From Segetibacter sp. (lineage in GTDB: Bacteria > Bacteroidota > Bacteroidia > Chitinophagales > Chitinophagaceae), in assembly GCF_025963695.1 (NCBI RefSeq), contig NZ_JAOQAH010000052.1, positions 1 through 37,941 on the forward strand: a stretch of DNA of 37,941 nt, read 5' to 3'. Position numbers and translations under genes: made by a program. The notes beneath the pieces were generated by a model, which saw only the letters and a list, made by a program, of their open reading frames with translations, searched no databases and had not been told where the DNA came from. How positions within the stretch are numbered: position 1 is the first letter of the stretch; every line of letters starts with the position of its first letter. This document shows, piece by piece, positions 1 to 7,794 of the stretch.

Positions 1-459
1 GCTGAACTAAAAGTGCTTCATAGAACCATTAAGAAAATTGAAGAAGACACAGAACGCTTTAGTTTCAATACTGCAGTAAGTGCCTTCATGGTTTGTGTAA
101 ATGAACTGAACGATTTAAAGTGTCGTAAAAAAGAAGTTCTTCAGCCGCTGCTGATTTTACTTACATCTTACGCTCCGCATGTTTCAGAGGAACTTTGGAA
201 ATTACTGGGAAATGAAGGAAGTGTGCTTGATGCAGCCTTTCCAAAATTTGAAGGGAAGTACCTTATCGAGAGCAGCAAAGAATACCCGGTTAGTATTAAT
301 GGAAAACATAGAACCAACATCAATATCTCACTAGATGCTGCGCAACCGGATGTTGAACAAATTGTTATTACAAACGAAACTGTACAAAAATGGCTCGAAG
401 GAAAAACTCCTAAAAAGATCATATTTGTAAAAGGGAGAATGATCAATGTGGTGATATAA
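1..459 (+). CDS. leuS: Leucyl-tRNA synthetase, C-terminal fragment (cut by window edge)
   Basis: The reading frame is open from the first base and ends at TAA, giving about 152 residues. It matches the end of class I leucyl-tRNA synthetase: the helical anticodon-binding domain (SFNTAVSAFMVCVNEL, then PHVSEELWKLLG) followed by the small C-terminal domain that helps hold the tRNA (KTPKKIIFVKGRMINVVI at the very end). The enzyme charges tRNA-Leu with leucine in the cytoplasm. The catalytic core and editing domain lie to the left of the window. The C-terminus is complete and ends in the usual way. Only 24 bases separate it from the M23 peptidase gene, so the two may be cotranscribed. Confidence 0.93.
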   Translation, partial: AELKVLHRTIKKIEEDTERFSFNTAVSAFMVCVNELNDLKCRKKEVLQPLLILLTSYAPHVSEELWKLLGNEGSVLDAAFPKFEGKYLIESSKEYPVSINGKHRTNINISLDAAQPDVEQIVITNETVQKWLEGKTPKKIIFVKGRMINVVI

Positions 460-483
460 AAAGGTTTTAAGCTTGTAGTAAAA

Positions 484-1185
484 ATGACATTAACACCCTT
501 ACAAAATGCATTACATAAAAACGGCACTACTTTTCATCCGGTAGTGCCGTTTAATGCCAGCAGAGATCAATTACTTCAGCTCGACTTCACGGCATCTAAC
601 ACAATACTTACCGATAACATATTAGCTAATACGGATGCTTTTGCCCAGTATATAGACCAGCAATTGGGCACAAAATACAAATACGGAATAGGCGGCTATG
701 CAGAACATCGCACCATCTATTCCCGCAGTACAAGGTTTGACGCTGGTGAAGAGCCTCGTCGCCTTCACCTTGGTATTGACATTTGGGGTCCTGTTGGCAC
801 ACCCATTTTTGCACCCCTCGGTGGGTATGTGCACAGCTTTAGTTTCAATGATTTTTTTGGTGATTATGGAGCTACCATTATTTTACAACATCAGCTGGAG
901 GACGTTTCCTTCAATACGCTCTACGGACACTTGAGCTTGAGGGATATTGAAGGAATACAGGAAGGCCAATACATTGGTCGCGGTATAGAGTTTGCTCATT
1001 TTGGTCCGCCAAAAGAGAACGGTTATTGGCCTGCCCATTTGCACTTTCAAATAGTAACCGGGATGCATGAAAAAAAAGGTGACTACCCAGGGGTTTGCAA
1101 ATATTCTCAAAAAGAAAAATACCTTGAAAATTGTCCGGATCCTGACGTGATTTTACAGATGATGCAATACGCGGTTAAGACTTAA
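484..1185 (+). CDS. M23 family metallopeptidase (LytM/peptidoglycan endopeptidase type)
   Basis: The protein has 233 residues and the M23 zinc site: HLGIDIW (the HxxxD motif, about residues 97-101) and PAHLHFQ (the HxH motif, about residue 188). The sequence GTPIFAPLGGYVHSF between them is the usual beta-sheet core. Family members cut peptide cross-links in peptidoglycan, and inactive relatives activate amidases. All metal ligands are present here, so activity is likely. I see no signal peptide or transmembrane segment, which is unusual for a wall hydrolase. Either it is cytoplasmic or recycling-related, or it leaves by another route. ATG is the first start in the frame and lies 24 bases after leuS. 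The substrate cannot be read from the sequence. Confidence 0.85.
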   Translation: MTLTPLQNALHKNGTTFHPVVPFNASRDQLLQLDFTASNTILTDNILANTDAFAQYIDQQLGTKYKYGIGGYAEHRTIYSRSTRFDAGEEPRRLHLGIDIWGPVGTPIFAPLGGYVHSFSFNDFFGDYGATIILQHQLEDVSFNTLYGHLSLRDIEGIQEGQYIGRGIEFAHFGPPKENGYWPAHLHFQIVTGMHEKKGDYPGVCKYSQKEKYLENCPDPDVILQMMQYAVKT

Positions 1186-1208
1186 AACGCGCTATAGAAT
1201 TACTAAAA

Positions 1209-1228
1209 GTTGAATGGAGCGTCGCAAC
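1209..1228 (-). repeat. Dispersed intergenic repeat, short-core copy with CATTCAAC flank
   Basis: GTTGAATGGAGCGTCGCAAC read on the minus strand is GTTGCGACGC then TCCATTCAAC. It matches the copy at 25440 best. It lies in the 289-base gap before ruvB. Confidence 0.65.
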
Positions 1229-1396
1229 TATTTTGAAGAAACTGCTTCAGCTCGTCCAACAAATATCTCTTTTGGATCTACCGGCGCCGTCTTTCTGTTT
1301 TACAACTTCTTCATTGATTCGTGAAGGTTGCAACTATCACGTCGTTTCCGTAAGACATGCGTGCTTTTACCCCGCAACTGTCTTACTCTCCCCGAT

Positions 1397-1431
1397 CCGA
1401 TCATCCCAATTTTGATTGGTTTCGGTTTTTT
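1397..1431 (+). terminator. Possible intrinsic terminator between the M23 peptidase gene and ruvB
   Basis: CCAAT and ATTGG form a stem around a TTTG loop, extended outward by imperfect CCGA/TCGG pairing and followed by a run of six T. It would end the leuS/M23 transcript before ruvB. The stem is weak, so confidence is modest. Confidence 0.4.
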
Positions 1432-1474
1432 GCCTGATAGAATAAGTATTTTTACAAATAAGATAATAACAACA

Positions 1475-2503
1475 ATGGCCAATCCAAACTTAAGCAATGG
1501 AAAAGAAAATGCGACGGCGGCGGAGGTAGAGTTTGAAAATAATATACGGCCGAAGGAAATTGAAGATTTTGCAGGTCAACCGCAGTTAATAGAAAATTTG
1601 AGCATATTTATAAAAGCTGCAAAATTGCGCGGAGAGGCTTTAGACCACATTTTATTTCATGGTCCACCGGGCTTAGGGAAAACTACCTTAAGCCGAATTG
1701 TTGCAAATGAGCTGGGCGTAAGCATAAAAGAGACAAGCGGACCTGTAATTGAAAAGCCGGGAGATCTTGCCGGGTTACTTACCAACCTTGAAGCAAATGA
1801 CGTATTGTTTATAGATGAAATTCATCGGCTAAGCAATGTGGTAGAAGAGTATCTCTACGCAGCTATGGAAGATTTCAGGCTAGATATCATGATCGACTCC
1901 GGCCCTAATGCACGCAGTATCCAGATAAATTTAAACCCTTTTACGCTTGTTGGTGCAACCACCCGAAGCGGTTTACTAACGGCACCGCTTTTATCAAGAT
2001 TTGGTATAAAATGCCGACTTGAATACTACAATGCAGATGTACTGAAAAAAATTGTAGAACGAAGTGCCGGCATTTTAAATACCGATATAACAAGTGAGGC
2101 CTCTTATGAAATTGCCCGTCGCAGCCGTGGTACTCCGCGTATTGCAAACGGTTTATTAAGAAGAGTGCGCGACTTCGCCCAGGTATTAAGTGATGGTAAA
2201 ATTGAAATAGGTATTGCGCAGCATGCACTAAAGGCTTTGAACGTAGACCAACACGGCCTTGATGAAATGGACAACAGAATTTTGCTAGCCATCATTGAAA
2301 AGTTCAAGGGCGGTCCTGTTGGTCTCACAACAATAGCAACCGCAGTTGGAGAAGAACCCGGAACCATTGAAGAAGTGTACGAACCTTTTTTGATACAGGA
2401 AGGTTTTATGCAACGCACCCCCCGAGGCCGGGAAGTGACTGAAAAAGCATACGAGCATTTAGGAAAACGTGTACAGGGAAAGACCGGGGGAATGCTTTTT
2501 TAA
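1475..2503 (+). CDS. ruvB: Holliday junction DNA helicase RuvB
   Basis: This AAA+ motor drives branch migration of Holliday junctions with RuvA and hands them to RuvC during recombinational repair. Visible motifs are Walker [10 protein letters not shown], Walker [11 protein letters not shown], a sensor 1 region ([18 protein letters not shown]) and the C-terminal winged helix ([17 protein letters not shown], then a [12 protein letters not shown] end). The frame is open back to 1328, but that extension does not look like RuvB. I chose the ATG at 1475 ([20 protein letters not shown]), giving 342 residues, the usual family length. ruvA and ruvC are not in the window, so the ruv genes are dispersed, as is common in Bacteroidota. 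Confidence 0.96.
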   Translation: MANPNLSNGKENATAAEVEFENNIRPKEIEDFAGQPQLIENLSIFIKAAKLRGEALDHILFHGPPGLGKTTLSRIVANELGVSIKETSGPVIEKPGDLAGLLTNLEANDVLFIDEIHRLSNVVEEYLYAAMEDFRLDIMIDSGPNARSIQINLNPFTLVGATTRSGLLTAPLLSRFGIKCRLEYYNADVLKKIVERSAGILNTDITSEASYEIARRSRGTPRIANGLLRRVRDFAQVLSDGKIEIGIAQHALKALNVDQHGLDEMDNRILLAIIEKFKGGPVGLTTIATAVGEEPGTIEEVYEPFLIQEGFMQRTPRGREVTEKAYEHLGKRVQGKTGGMLF

Positions 2504-2533
2504 ACAAGCAAACACTTATTGCTATAATTAATC

Positions 2534-2585
2534 GAACTAATTAAAAAAGCCCATGAAGTTTTTCATAGGCTTTTTTAATTAGTTC
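2534..2585. terminator. Bidirectional intrinsic terminator between ruvB and the response regulator
   Basis: A long inverted repeat starts GAACTAATTAAAAAAGCC and returns as GGCTTTTTTAATTAGTTC around a short loop. The A-tract on one arm and T-tract on the other let it work in both directions. It sits exactly between two convergent genes, ruvB (+) and the regulator (-), 30 bases after the ruvB stop. Confidence 0.85.
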
Positions 2586-2594
2586 ATCACGTGC

Positions 2595-3290
2595 TTATGG
2601 TGCAACCAACCTAAAGCCGTTTCCGTGAATATTTACGATTTCGATGTTAGTATCGTCTTTTAAATACTTACGCAATTTTGCAATATAAACGTCCATACTA
2701 CGGCCGTTAAAATAAGTATCGCTACCCCAAATTCTTTTAAGTGCCTGCTCGCGGGGCAACAAATCATTTTTGTGCTCTGCCAGCATTTTTAACAGCTCGT
2801 TCTCTTTAGGAGAAAGGGTCTGCATAATACCATTGTGACTTAACTCGCGAAGTTTTGGATTGAAGTGAAAACTACCCAAGTCAAATTCTATATTTTCATT
2901 AATACGGTTTTCTTCTTCATTACGTTTCAAAATAGCCTTAATCTTCAATAGTAAAACTTCGCTATCAAATGGTTTGGTTATATAATCATCGGCTCCCAGC
3001 TTATATCCGGCTATGATGTCTTCCTTCATTGTTTTGGCACTTAGAAAGAACAATGGCATATCAGGATCTACGTCCCTGACTTCTTCTGCAAGGGTAAACC
3101 CATCCATGTTTGGCATCATTACATCAAGAAGACATATATCGAATTTTTCGCGCTGAAATGCGGCCAAACCCAATCGCCCGTCTCTTTCAAGTATTACGTC
3201 GTAGTCATTTAGCTCAAGGTAATTTTTAAGGACCATACCTAAATTGGTATCGTCTTCACAGAGTAGTACTTTGTATTTCCTGCCTTCCAT
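2595..3290 (-). CDS. rprY: OmpR/PhoB-family response regulator (RprY-like)
   Basis: The protein has 231 residues. Residues 1-125 form a receiver domain with the acidic pocket CEDD (13-14), the phospho-acceptor Asp56 in LLDVMMP, the switch Ser in FFLSAK, and Lys in ITKPFD. Residues 130-231 form a winged-helix DNA-binding domain (TLSPKENELLKMLAEHKN, then GRSMDVYIAKLRKYL). It is a transcription factor controlled by a histidine kinase. The best match I recall is Bacteroides RprY; the symbol is given on family resemblance only. No kinase gene lies next to it, so it is an orphan here or its kinase is elsewhere. It is a single-gene unit ended by the shared terminator. Confidence 0.88.
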   Translation of the reverse strand: MEGRKYKVLLCEDDTNLGMVLKNYLELNDYDVILERDGRLGLAAFQREKFDICLLDVMMPNMDGFTLAEEVRDVDPDMPLFFLSAKTMKEDIIAGYKLGADDYITKPFDSEVLLLKIKAILKRNEEENRINENIEFDLGSFHFNPKLRELSHNGIMQTLSPKENELLKMLAEHKNDLLPREQALKRIWGSDTYFNGRSMDVYIAKLRKYLKDDTNIEIVNIHGNGFRLVAP

Positions 3291-3312
3291 AATATTGTTT
3301 TTTTTATTTAAT

Positions 3313-3344
3313 TAAAGATAAAATTTAAAGCGGGAGTAATACAA
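3313..3344 (-). promoter_or_regulatory. Candidate promoter of the response regulator
   Basis: Read on the minus strand there is TTG, 21 bases, then TATCTTTA, which is one base off the Bacteroidota -7 consensus TAnnTTTG. It lies about 23 bases upstream of the start codon. Position and spacing are right, but the match is imperfect. Confidence 0.35.
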
Positions 3345-3724
3345 CCAATTGATTGTTATTTTTTTATAAGTATTTTCATTTCCGCAGTGACCGGTTTTAT
3401 ATTCTATCACCGGCCTTTCATATTCGAGGCTACACTTTTATCTGATTGATATTAGTAAAAATTATGCCATCTCAAATTCTACCTTATGTTGTATTTCCGC
3501 CACGCTACATCCATGTGGGTCAACAGGTGCGCAACCATTTTTCGCCCGGAAGGAAGATCTGTTACAAAAGAAATATTTTCAAAAACTTCAACGGCTTTCA
3601 GAGAGCAGAGAACGCAAGCTGAACGTTTTATAAAACAATCGCAGGTTGCAGTTAAGAGTGGATTTAACAGCCATTGTAAAATGCGATTTGCATAAGTAAT
3701 CTATTCAACTGTTACTTACAGAAG
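3345..3724. other. Intergenic stretch with no supported gene
   Basis: A plus-strand frame of 69 codons at 3486-3695 is open, but its product resembles nothing I know and has no convincing start. An overlapping frame is open over a similar length. The stretch may be decayed coding DNA. I see no hairpin or repeat of note. Confidence 0.4.
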
Positions 3725-3799
3725 TGGTGGCCTCGCCAGGAATCGAACCTGGATCTGGAGCTTCGGAAACTCTTATACTATCCATTGTACTACGAGGCC
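3725..3799 (-). tRNA. tRNA-Arg (anticodon CCG)
   Basis: On the minus strand the cloverleaf reads as acceptor GGCCTCG/CGAGGCC, a short D arm GTAC/GTAT, anticodon loop TTCCGAA (anticodon CCG, reading CGG), and T arm CCAGG-TTCGATT-CCTGG. The discriminator A is followed directly by CCA, so the 3' end appears to be encoded. In the other three tRNAs of the window it is not. Confidence 0.93.
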
Positions 3800-3808
3800 A
3801 GAGGGTTG

Positions 3809-3816
3809 CAAAAGTA
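3809..3816 (-). promoter_or_regulatory. Candidate -7 promoter element of tRNA-Arg
   Basis: TACTTTTG on the minus strand matches TAnnTTTG exactly and lies about 10 bases before the mature tRNA 5' end. No TTG is present at the expected -33 distance, so only the -7 box is supported. Confidence 0.4.
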
Positions 3817-3878
3817 ATAGTTAGTTACCAAACACACTTATATTACTGGCAAATACTTTACACCTATTGCCAGCAGGA

Positions 3879-3992
3879 TTACGCCAAAAATTTTGCTACA
3901 GCTATCGACCCTCCTTCAACAAGCGCTCTTTCTACACCTGCACCTGCAATTACCTGCAAAGCTGCCGGCGACAACTGTTGCTGCCCGCACAT
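3879..3992 (-). CDS. Possible small protein, or frameshifted remnant, downstream of the CWC gene
   Basis: An ATG lies 9 bases after the stop of the CWC gene and opens a 37-codon frame (begins MCGQQQLSPAALQVIAG). If one base were restored in the A/T run near 3886-3893, the frame would continue to 3838 with a hydrophobic tail (IFGVILLAIGVKYLPVI), giving a 51-residue protein with one membrane segment. That makes a small membrane protein with a single-base lesion plausible. I do not recognise a family. The tight spacing suggests cotranscription with the CWC gene, but such a short frame could also be chance. Confidence 0.25.
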   Translation of the reverse strand: MCGQQQLSPAALQVIAGAGVERALVEGGSIAVAKFLA

Positions 3993-4001
3993 CTTTTTCG
4001 A

Positions 4002-4202
4002 TCAGTCTTCTAATCGGGTTGTGGTGTTACCTCCTTCAATGTGGCTTAAGCATTCTTTACACAAACATTCATCATACCGTTTTACTAATAATTCCCTCGT
4101 TATTTGCGAGATATGAACTTCCATACATTGACATATAGTTATGCTTTCGAACTTACACTCAAAGGATTTATTGCAGCAAGGGCATGTTTTTGTTTCATGC
4201 AT
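4002..4202 (-). CDS. Cysteine-rich CWC family protein
   Basis: This is a 66-residue protein with the pattern KTCPCCNKSFECK, then ICQCMEV, then CLCKECL. The paired cysteines and the short length fit the cysteine-rich CWC family (a probable small zinc-binding protein of unknown role, common in Bacteroidota and proteobacteria). The start ATG is the only one that keeps the leading cysteine cluster (MHETKTCPCC). It has no signal peptide, so it is expected in the cytoplasm. Upstream lies a copy of the dispersed GTTGCGTCGCA repeat. Function is unknown. The family assignment comes from cysteine spacing and length. Confidence 0.75.
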   Translation of the reverse strand: MHETKTCPCCNKSFECKFESITICQCMEVHISQITRELLVKRYDECLCKECLSHIEGGNTTTRLED

Positions 4203-4236
4203 TTGACAATGCTTTTTTGATGATTTATATTTTGCC

Positions 4237-4260
4237 GTTGAAAGGTGCGACGCAACAATG
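4237..4260 (-). repeat. Dispersed intergenic repeat, copy with CATTCAAC-type flank
   Basis: It contains TGCGACGCAACAATG preceded by GTTGAAAGG. Read on the minus strand this is the core GTTGCGTCGCA plus the 'TTCAAC' type of flank. It faces the plus-strand copy at 4331-4356, so the two form an imperfect inverted pair about 120 bases across. Confidence 0.75.
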
Positions 4261-4330
4261 ATGCATACTTATGCTACAGTTTGAACCAAAAAAATTTCTT
4301 TTATTAACCAGGCATGTAAACACTCTTATA

Positions 4331-4356
4331 CATCGTTGCGTCGCATTCCATTCAAC
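4331..4356 (+). repeat. Dispersed intergenic repeat, copy with CATTCAAC-type flank
   Basis: It begins CATCGTTGCGTCGCA and ends CCATTCAAC. It is the right arm of the inverted pair with 4237-4260 and lies just downstream of the btuB-like gene. Confidence 0.8.
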
Positions 4357-4393
4357 AGCATTGCTGCTATTTAGCTTTTTCTAAAGCGTATGG

Positions 4394-6325
4394 TTACCAC
4401 TTTAAAACTACACCGGCATTAAACATAGCAGGGATAGAATTATAGCCTCTTACGTCAAAAAACTTTTTATCGAAAATGTTTTGGCTGTCGGCGAAAAACT
4501 TTACACGCTCATTTAAAGTGAAGTCGGCGTGAGCGCCGGCAATAAAATAGCTTTCTAATAAAACGTCTGCTTTTTTGTATCCACCCACGTCGCGGCGATC
4601 GCTTACATACTTACCCGATATTGAGAAGTACCACTTATTTGTTGGCTCCCATCCAATATTTGCATTTATAGTATGAGCAGGCCTGCGCAAAGAATAGTCA
4701 TAAGTAACAGTGTCTTTATTTGTTACACGGTTTTGAGTAGTCTCCTGCGAAGCAATCCACGTATAGTTGGCCGAAACAGTGATTTGCTTAAGCGGCTTTA
4801 CAGTCGCTTCTAATTCGAGCCCGTTAGCCACCTGTTTAATAAAGTTGAAATATTTAAAGCTGATGTAGTTGTAATCGATTCCGTTATCTATTTGCCTGTT
4901 GAAGAAAACTGCGCGGGCATTTATTTTTCCGTTGTTCACTTGTAGTCCGCCTTCATAGTTGACCGACTTCTCTGCTTTTAGATTTTCATTTAAACTTAGC
5001 TGGTATAATGTAGGTGCTTTAAAGCCGCTTGCAATACTTCCAAAAACCCGTACATCCTTTGTTATCGAATACGAGGGATTGAAAGTATAGGTGGCGTTAG
5101 TTCCATACCTCGAGTGCTTATTAACCCTTCCACCTAATTCGATATTGAGCTTACTGTTTAAGCCGCTAAAATTTAAGGAGCCATACAAAGCTTTTTGATT
5201 TAGTGAAGTATCCCTTTTAACAGCGTTGTATGGACCATAAGCGGAGATAGAGGAATAATGATTGTTGTAAGAGGAATACCTGTAATCGGCGCCTGCTAAA
5301 AAAGTAAGCGACTTATGAAGTTTTATACTTGCGTACAATTCTGCAAACTGTGTTTTCCCAAAATATTTATTGTCTTCGAAAATAGTACTTGTTTTATGGA
5401 TGCTGTCGTTGAAGTAGTTGCGTTTAAATTCGCTGTATTGGTACGTGCCATTTAAGGTAACGATACCTTTTTTATAGTTGAAGCCTGCGCCCCCTGTAAG
5501 ATTGCTATTATCAATTGTATAATCTTTTTCATCTGCAAAAACCCCTGCATCTATACCGGCTTTGTAACGACTGTACATCACGAACGATTTTAAAGACAGT
5601 GCTTTTGTTGCCTGGAATAACAGTTGCGCATTGGTTACATTCCCATCATAACCGTCTTTATCAAAATTTTTGTTTCCTGTGCTATCATAAGCAGACGAAA
5701 AGCCGTTTGTAAAAAGCCTTGCATGACGAACGGAATAAGTGAACTTATCCTTTTTTCCGTATAACTGCAGGTTGCCTCTTAAGTTACCTAGTGTTCCTGC
5801 GCTGAGTGTTGCTTTTACGTTTACGGGCTTTGCCACATCCTGGTTTACAGTTATAATATTGATAACGCCGGCAATAGCATCGGAACCATATAAAGTTGAC
5901 TGGGCACCTTTACAAATTTCTATGCGGTCAATATTATCTAATGAAAAAAGATTGAGGTCAAATTCGTTGTTAATCATAGAAGGGTCATTGACAGGAATGC
6001 CATCCAGGAGGATCAAAGTACGCCCTGAAGCAGCGCCACGAACATATACCGTTTGCACCGCACCTGCATTGTTGAGTGCACCGTTTATGGTTACGCCGGC
6101 CTGCTCATTTAAAAGTTGCGAAAGTGTTTTTCCACTACTTTTTTCAATTTGCTCTTTATTGATGACTGTTATAACCTTGCCGGTAGTGCTTTGCTTTTGC
6201 GCATACTTGTTTGCCGTCACCACCACTTCGTCTAACCTATTTCCCCGAAGTGTGTCTGACTGAGCGCTGACAGCAACTGCTGCCAGGATAAAAAGTGGGG
6301 TAAGTAATTTCTTGATCATAGTCAT
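4394..6325 (-). CDS. btuB: TonB-dependent outer membrane receptor, BtuB-like (vitamin B12 uptake)
   Basis: The protein has 643 residues. It starts with a signal peptide (residues 1-22, LFILAAVAVSAQS). The plug domain follows (about 30-160) with the TonB-box-like LDEVVVTANK, then YVRGAASGRTLILLDGIPVN and IEICKGAQSTLYGSDAIAGVINI. A 22-strand-type barrel runs to the C-terminus, ending in a hydrophobic strand with a terminal aromatic residue (FNAGVVLKW). It would import a substrate across the outer membrane using TonB energy. The cobalamin riboswitch directly upstream shows that the substrate is a cobalamin or a corrinoid precursor. No periplasmic binding protein or BtuCD permease is adjacent, so the rest of the pathway is elsewhere. 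ATG at 6325 or 6319 are both possible starts. Confidence 0.92.
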   Translation of the reverse strand: MTMIKKLLTPLFILAAVAVSAQSDTLRGNRLDEVVVTANKYAQKQSTTGKVITVINKEQIEKSSGKTLSQLLNEQAGVTINGALNNAGAVQTVYVRGAASGRTLILLDGIPVNDPSMINNEFDLNLFSLDNIDRIEICKGAQSTLYGSDAIAGVINIITVNQDVAKPVNVKATLSAGTLGNLRGNLQLYGKKDKFTYSVRHARLFTNGFSSAYDSTGNKNFDKDGYDGNVTNAQLLFQATKALSLKSFVMYSRYKAGIDAGVFADEKDYTIDNSNLTGGAGFNYKKGIVTLNGTYQYSEFKRNYFNDSIHKTSTIFEDNKYFGKTQFAELYASIKLHKSLTFLAGADYRYSSYNNHYSSISAYGPYNAVKRDTSLNQKALYGSLNFSGLNSKLNIELGGRVNKHSRYGTNATYTFNPSYSITKDVRVFGSIASGFKAPTLYQLSLNENLKAEKSVNYEGGLQVNNGKINARAVFFNRQIDNGIDYNYISFKYFNFIKQVANGLELEATVKPLKQITVSANYTWIASQETTQNRVTNKDTVTYDYSLRRPAHTINANIGWEPTNKWYFSISGKYVSDRRDVGGYKKADVLLESYFIAGAHADFTLNERVKFFADSQNIFDKKFFDVRGYNSIPAMFNAGVVLKW

Positions 6326-6440
6326 TTGTTTTTGCTATGAACTTTCGGCGAAAGAAAAAATGGGAAATGAAAAGGCCCGTGCGCACCAGGCAATTACATC
6401 TCTTGCTTTTCACCCGAAAGCCCGATGATAAAATAGTTTT

Positions 6441-6660
6441 GAAAGGCAGGTCTTCTGGCTTGTTGTCTTTTGAACTCCTTCCCATTCCGCTTAACGAAAC
6501 AGTGGCTTCTAGTTCAAAAGGTGAGTTGTGAGAGGTGAGTTGTGAGTATTACCCGCAACCGACAACTGATAATTCACTACACTTACAGCTACGGGGATAG
6601 CGCCGGATTTAAACCGGCTTCCCTTTTAATCCCGGTTTTTACACGGGAACCATTCGGGCA
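6441..6660 (-). ncRNA. Cobalamin (B12) riboswitch
   Basis: On the minus strand the conserved core appears in order: CCGAATGGTTCCCGTG, GGGAAGCCGGT, AAATCCGGCGCTATCCCCG, AGCTGTAAGTG, and the B12 box AGCCAGAAGACCTGCC at the 3' end. It lies between the promoter and the TonB receptor. High B12 would fold the aptamer and shut off receptor synthesis. The peripheral arm between core and B12 box is unusually long and includes a perfect 14-base tandem duplication (6519-6546). Confidence 0.95.
6519..6546 (+). repeat. 14-base tandem duplication inside the riboswitch peripheral arm
   Basis: AGGTGAGTTGTGAG occurs twice in direct succession with no mismatch. It sits in the variable arm of the riboswitch, outside the conserved core, and probably arose by slippage. 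Confidence 0.9.
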
Positions 6661-6661
6661 G

Positions 6662-6669
6662 CAAATGTA
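6662..6669 (-). promoter_or_regulatory. Candidate -7 promoter element of the riboswitch/btuB transcript
   Basis: TACATTTG on the minus strand matches TAnnTTTG exactly. Transcription would start about 7 bases further, exactly where the conserved riboswitch sequence begins. The -33 region is T-rich but lacks a clear TTG. Confidence 0.55.
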
Positions 6670-6826
6670 TAGGAGCGAACCGAGGAAAGAAAAATATATT
6701 TTTTAGAGAAGCCGGTACTTTAAAAAATCAGGCGACCCTCCCTCTTTCTATCGGGCATAAGTACCTGGGTATTCGGCATTATATTTTATATTATCTTAAT
6801 AAATTCTTCTGAATAATATTTCGATC

Positions 6827-7783
6827 ATGAACTACATCGACATTTTTCTCATTGTCATTGTTCTTTTTTCAGTTTACAGCGGTTGGGCAAAAGGCTTTAT
6901 TATGGGCGCGCTTGAACTGCTGATGTTTGTAGTAGGTATCCTGCTTACATTTCTCTGCTATCCCTATATTGCAACTTTCTTAGAGAAGAACGCCCCAACT
7001 TTAGGTATCTGGACAGTTCCCCTTTCATTCATTATCGGCCTTATACTTATTAGAATAGCTCTGTCGGTTATTGTAAATCAAATATTACGGTTAATTCCGG
7101 CTACAGCACACACCAATACAGCAAATCATGCCTTTGGCGTTCTTCCCGGTGCTGTTAATGGTGTTATTTGGGCAACCATTATTTCAGCGCTCTTATTATC
7201 TATTCCTTTCTCCGACGGCCTTTCTGCAAAAACCCGTGATAGTTTGTTTGCCGGAAAGATGGCGGACAAAGTAGAGTGGCTTGACGAAAAATTCTCGCCC
7301 ATTTTTGACCAGGCAGTAAATAAAACGATTAATAAACTGACGGTAGAGCCTGGTTCCGAAAAATCAGTAAAGCTGCCATTTAAAGATGCTGACCCAAAGG
7401 TGCGTGAAGACCTTGAAGCTAAAATGCTGGTTTTAGTAAACGAGGAGCGCCAAAAGGTAGGCTTAAAACCGTTGAAATTCGATCCTGAAATGCTGGAGGT
7501 AGCAAGGGCCCATTCGCGCGATATGTTTGCCAGGGGATTCTTTTCGCACATAACGCCTGAAGGGGCGTCGCCGTTTGACAGGATGCGAAAAGCAAAAGTA
7601 AGATTTCTGGCGGCAGGCGAAAACCTTGCACTAGGTCAAACCTTACAAATATGTCACCGCGGTTTAATGAATTCTCCAGGCCACCGCGCCAACATTCTCA
7701 AAGCCGCTTTTGGACGGGTAGGAATAGGTATTTTAGATGGTGGATTTAATGGATTGATGATTACCCAAAACTTTAGAAATTAA
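6827..7783 (+). CDS. CvpA-type membrane domain fused to a CAP (SCP/PR-1) domain
   Basis: The protein has 318 residues. Residues 1-150 carry four hydrophobic segments and the CvpA start pattern (IDIFLIVIVLFSVYSGWAKGF), a family tied to colicin V production, envelope stress and septation. After a linker of about 40 residues, residues 190-318 form a CAP domain: VNEERQKVGLKPL, ARAHSRDMFARGFFSHI, AAGENLALG, MNSPGHRANIL, and GLMITQNF. CAP domains in bacteria are mostly secreted and of unknown activity; here the domain would be anchored to the inner membrane, probably facing the periplasm. The two domains are fused in one uninterrupted frame. It converges on the PAP2 gene with only 11 bases between the stops. 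Confidence 0.88.
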   Translation: MNYIDIFLIVIVLFSVYSGWAKGFIMGALELLMFVVGILLTFLCYPYIATFLEKNAPTLGIWTVPLSFIIGLILIRIALSVIVNQILRLIPATAHTNTANHAFGVLPGAVNGVIWATIISALLLSIPFSDGLSAKTRDSLFAGKMADKVEWLDEKFSPIFDQAVNKTINKLTVEPGSEKSVKLPFKDADPKVREDLEAKMLVLVNEERQKVGLKPLKFDPEMLEVARAHSRDMFARGFFSHITPEGASPFDRMRKAKVRFLAAGENLALGQTLQICHRGLMNSPGHRANILKAAFGRVGIGILDGGFNGLMITQNFRN

Positions 7784-7794
7784 TCCGGCTTCAA

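Noticed and set aside
1328..1474. N-terminal extension of ruvB by 49 residues
   Set aside because: The extension is unlike RuvB, crosses a candidate terminator, and the ATG at 1475 gives the standard family length.
1300..1497. A 65-codon minus-strand frame with a membrane-like N-terminus ([18 protein letters not shown])
   Set aside because: It overlaps the start of ruvB and its leader in antisense and has no support beyond being open.
3724..4116. A 130-codon plus-strand frame beginning MVASPGIEPG
   Set aside because: Its start is the antisense of tRNA-Arg; VASPGIEPG is a well-known false translation of tRNA genes, and the rest is antisense to the CWC gene.
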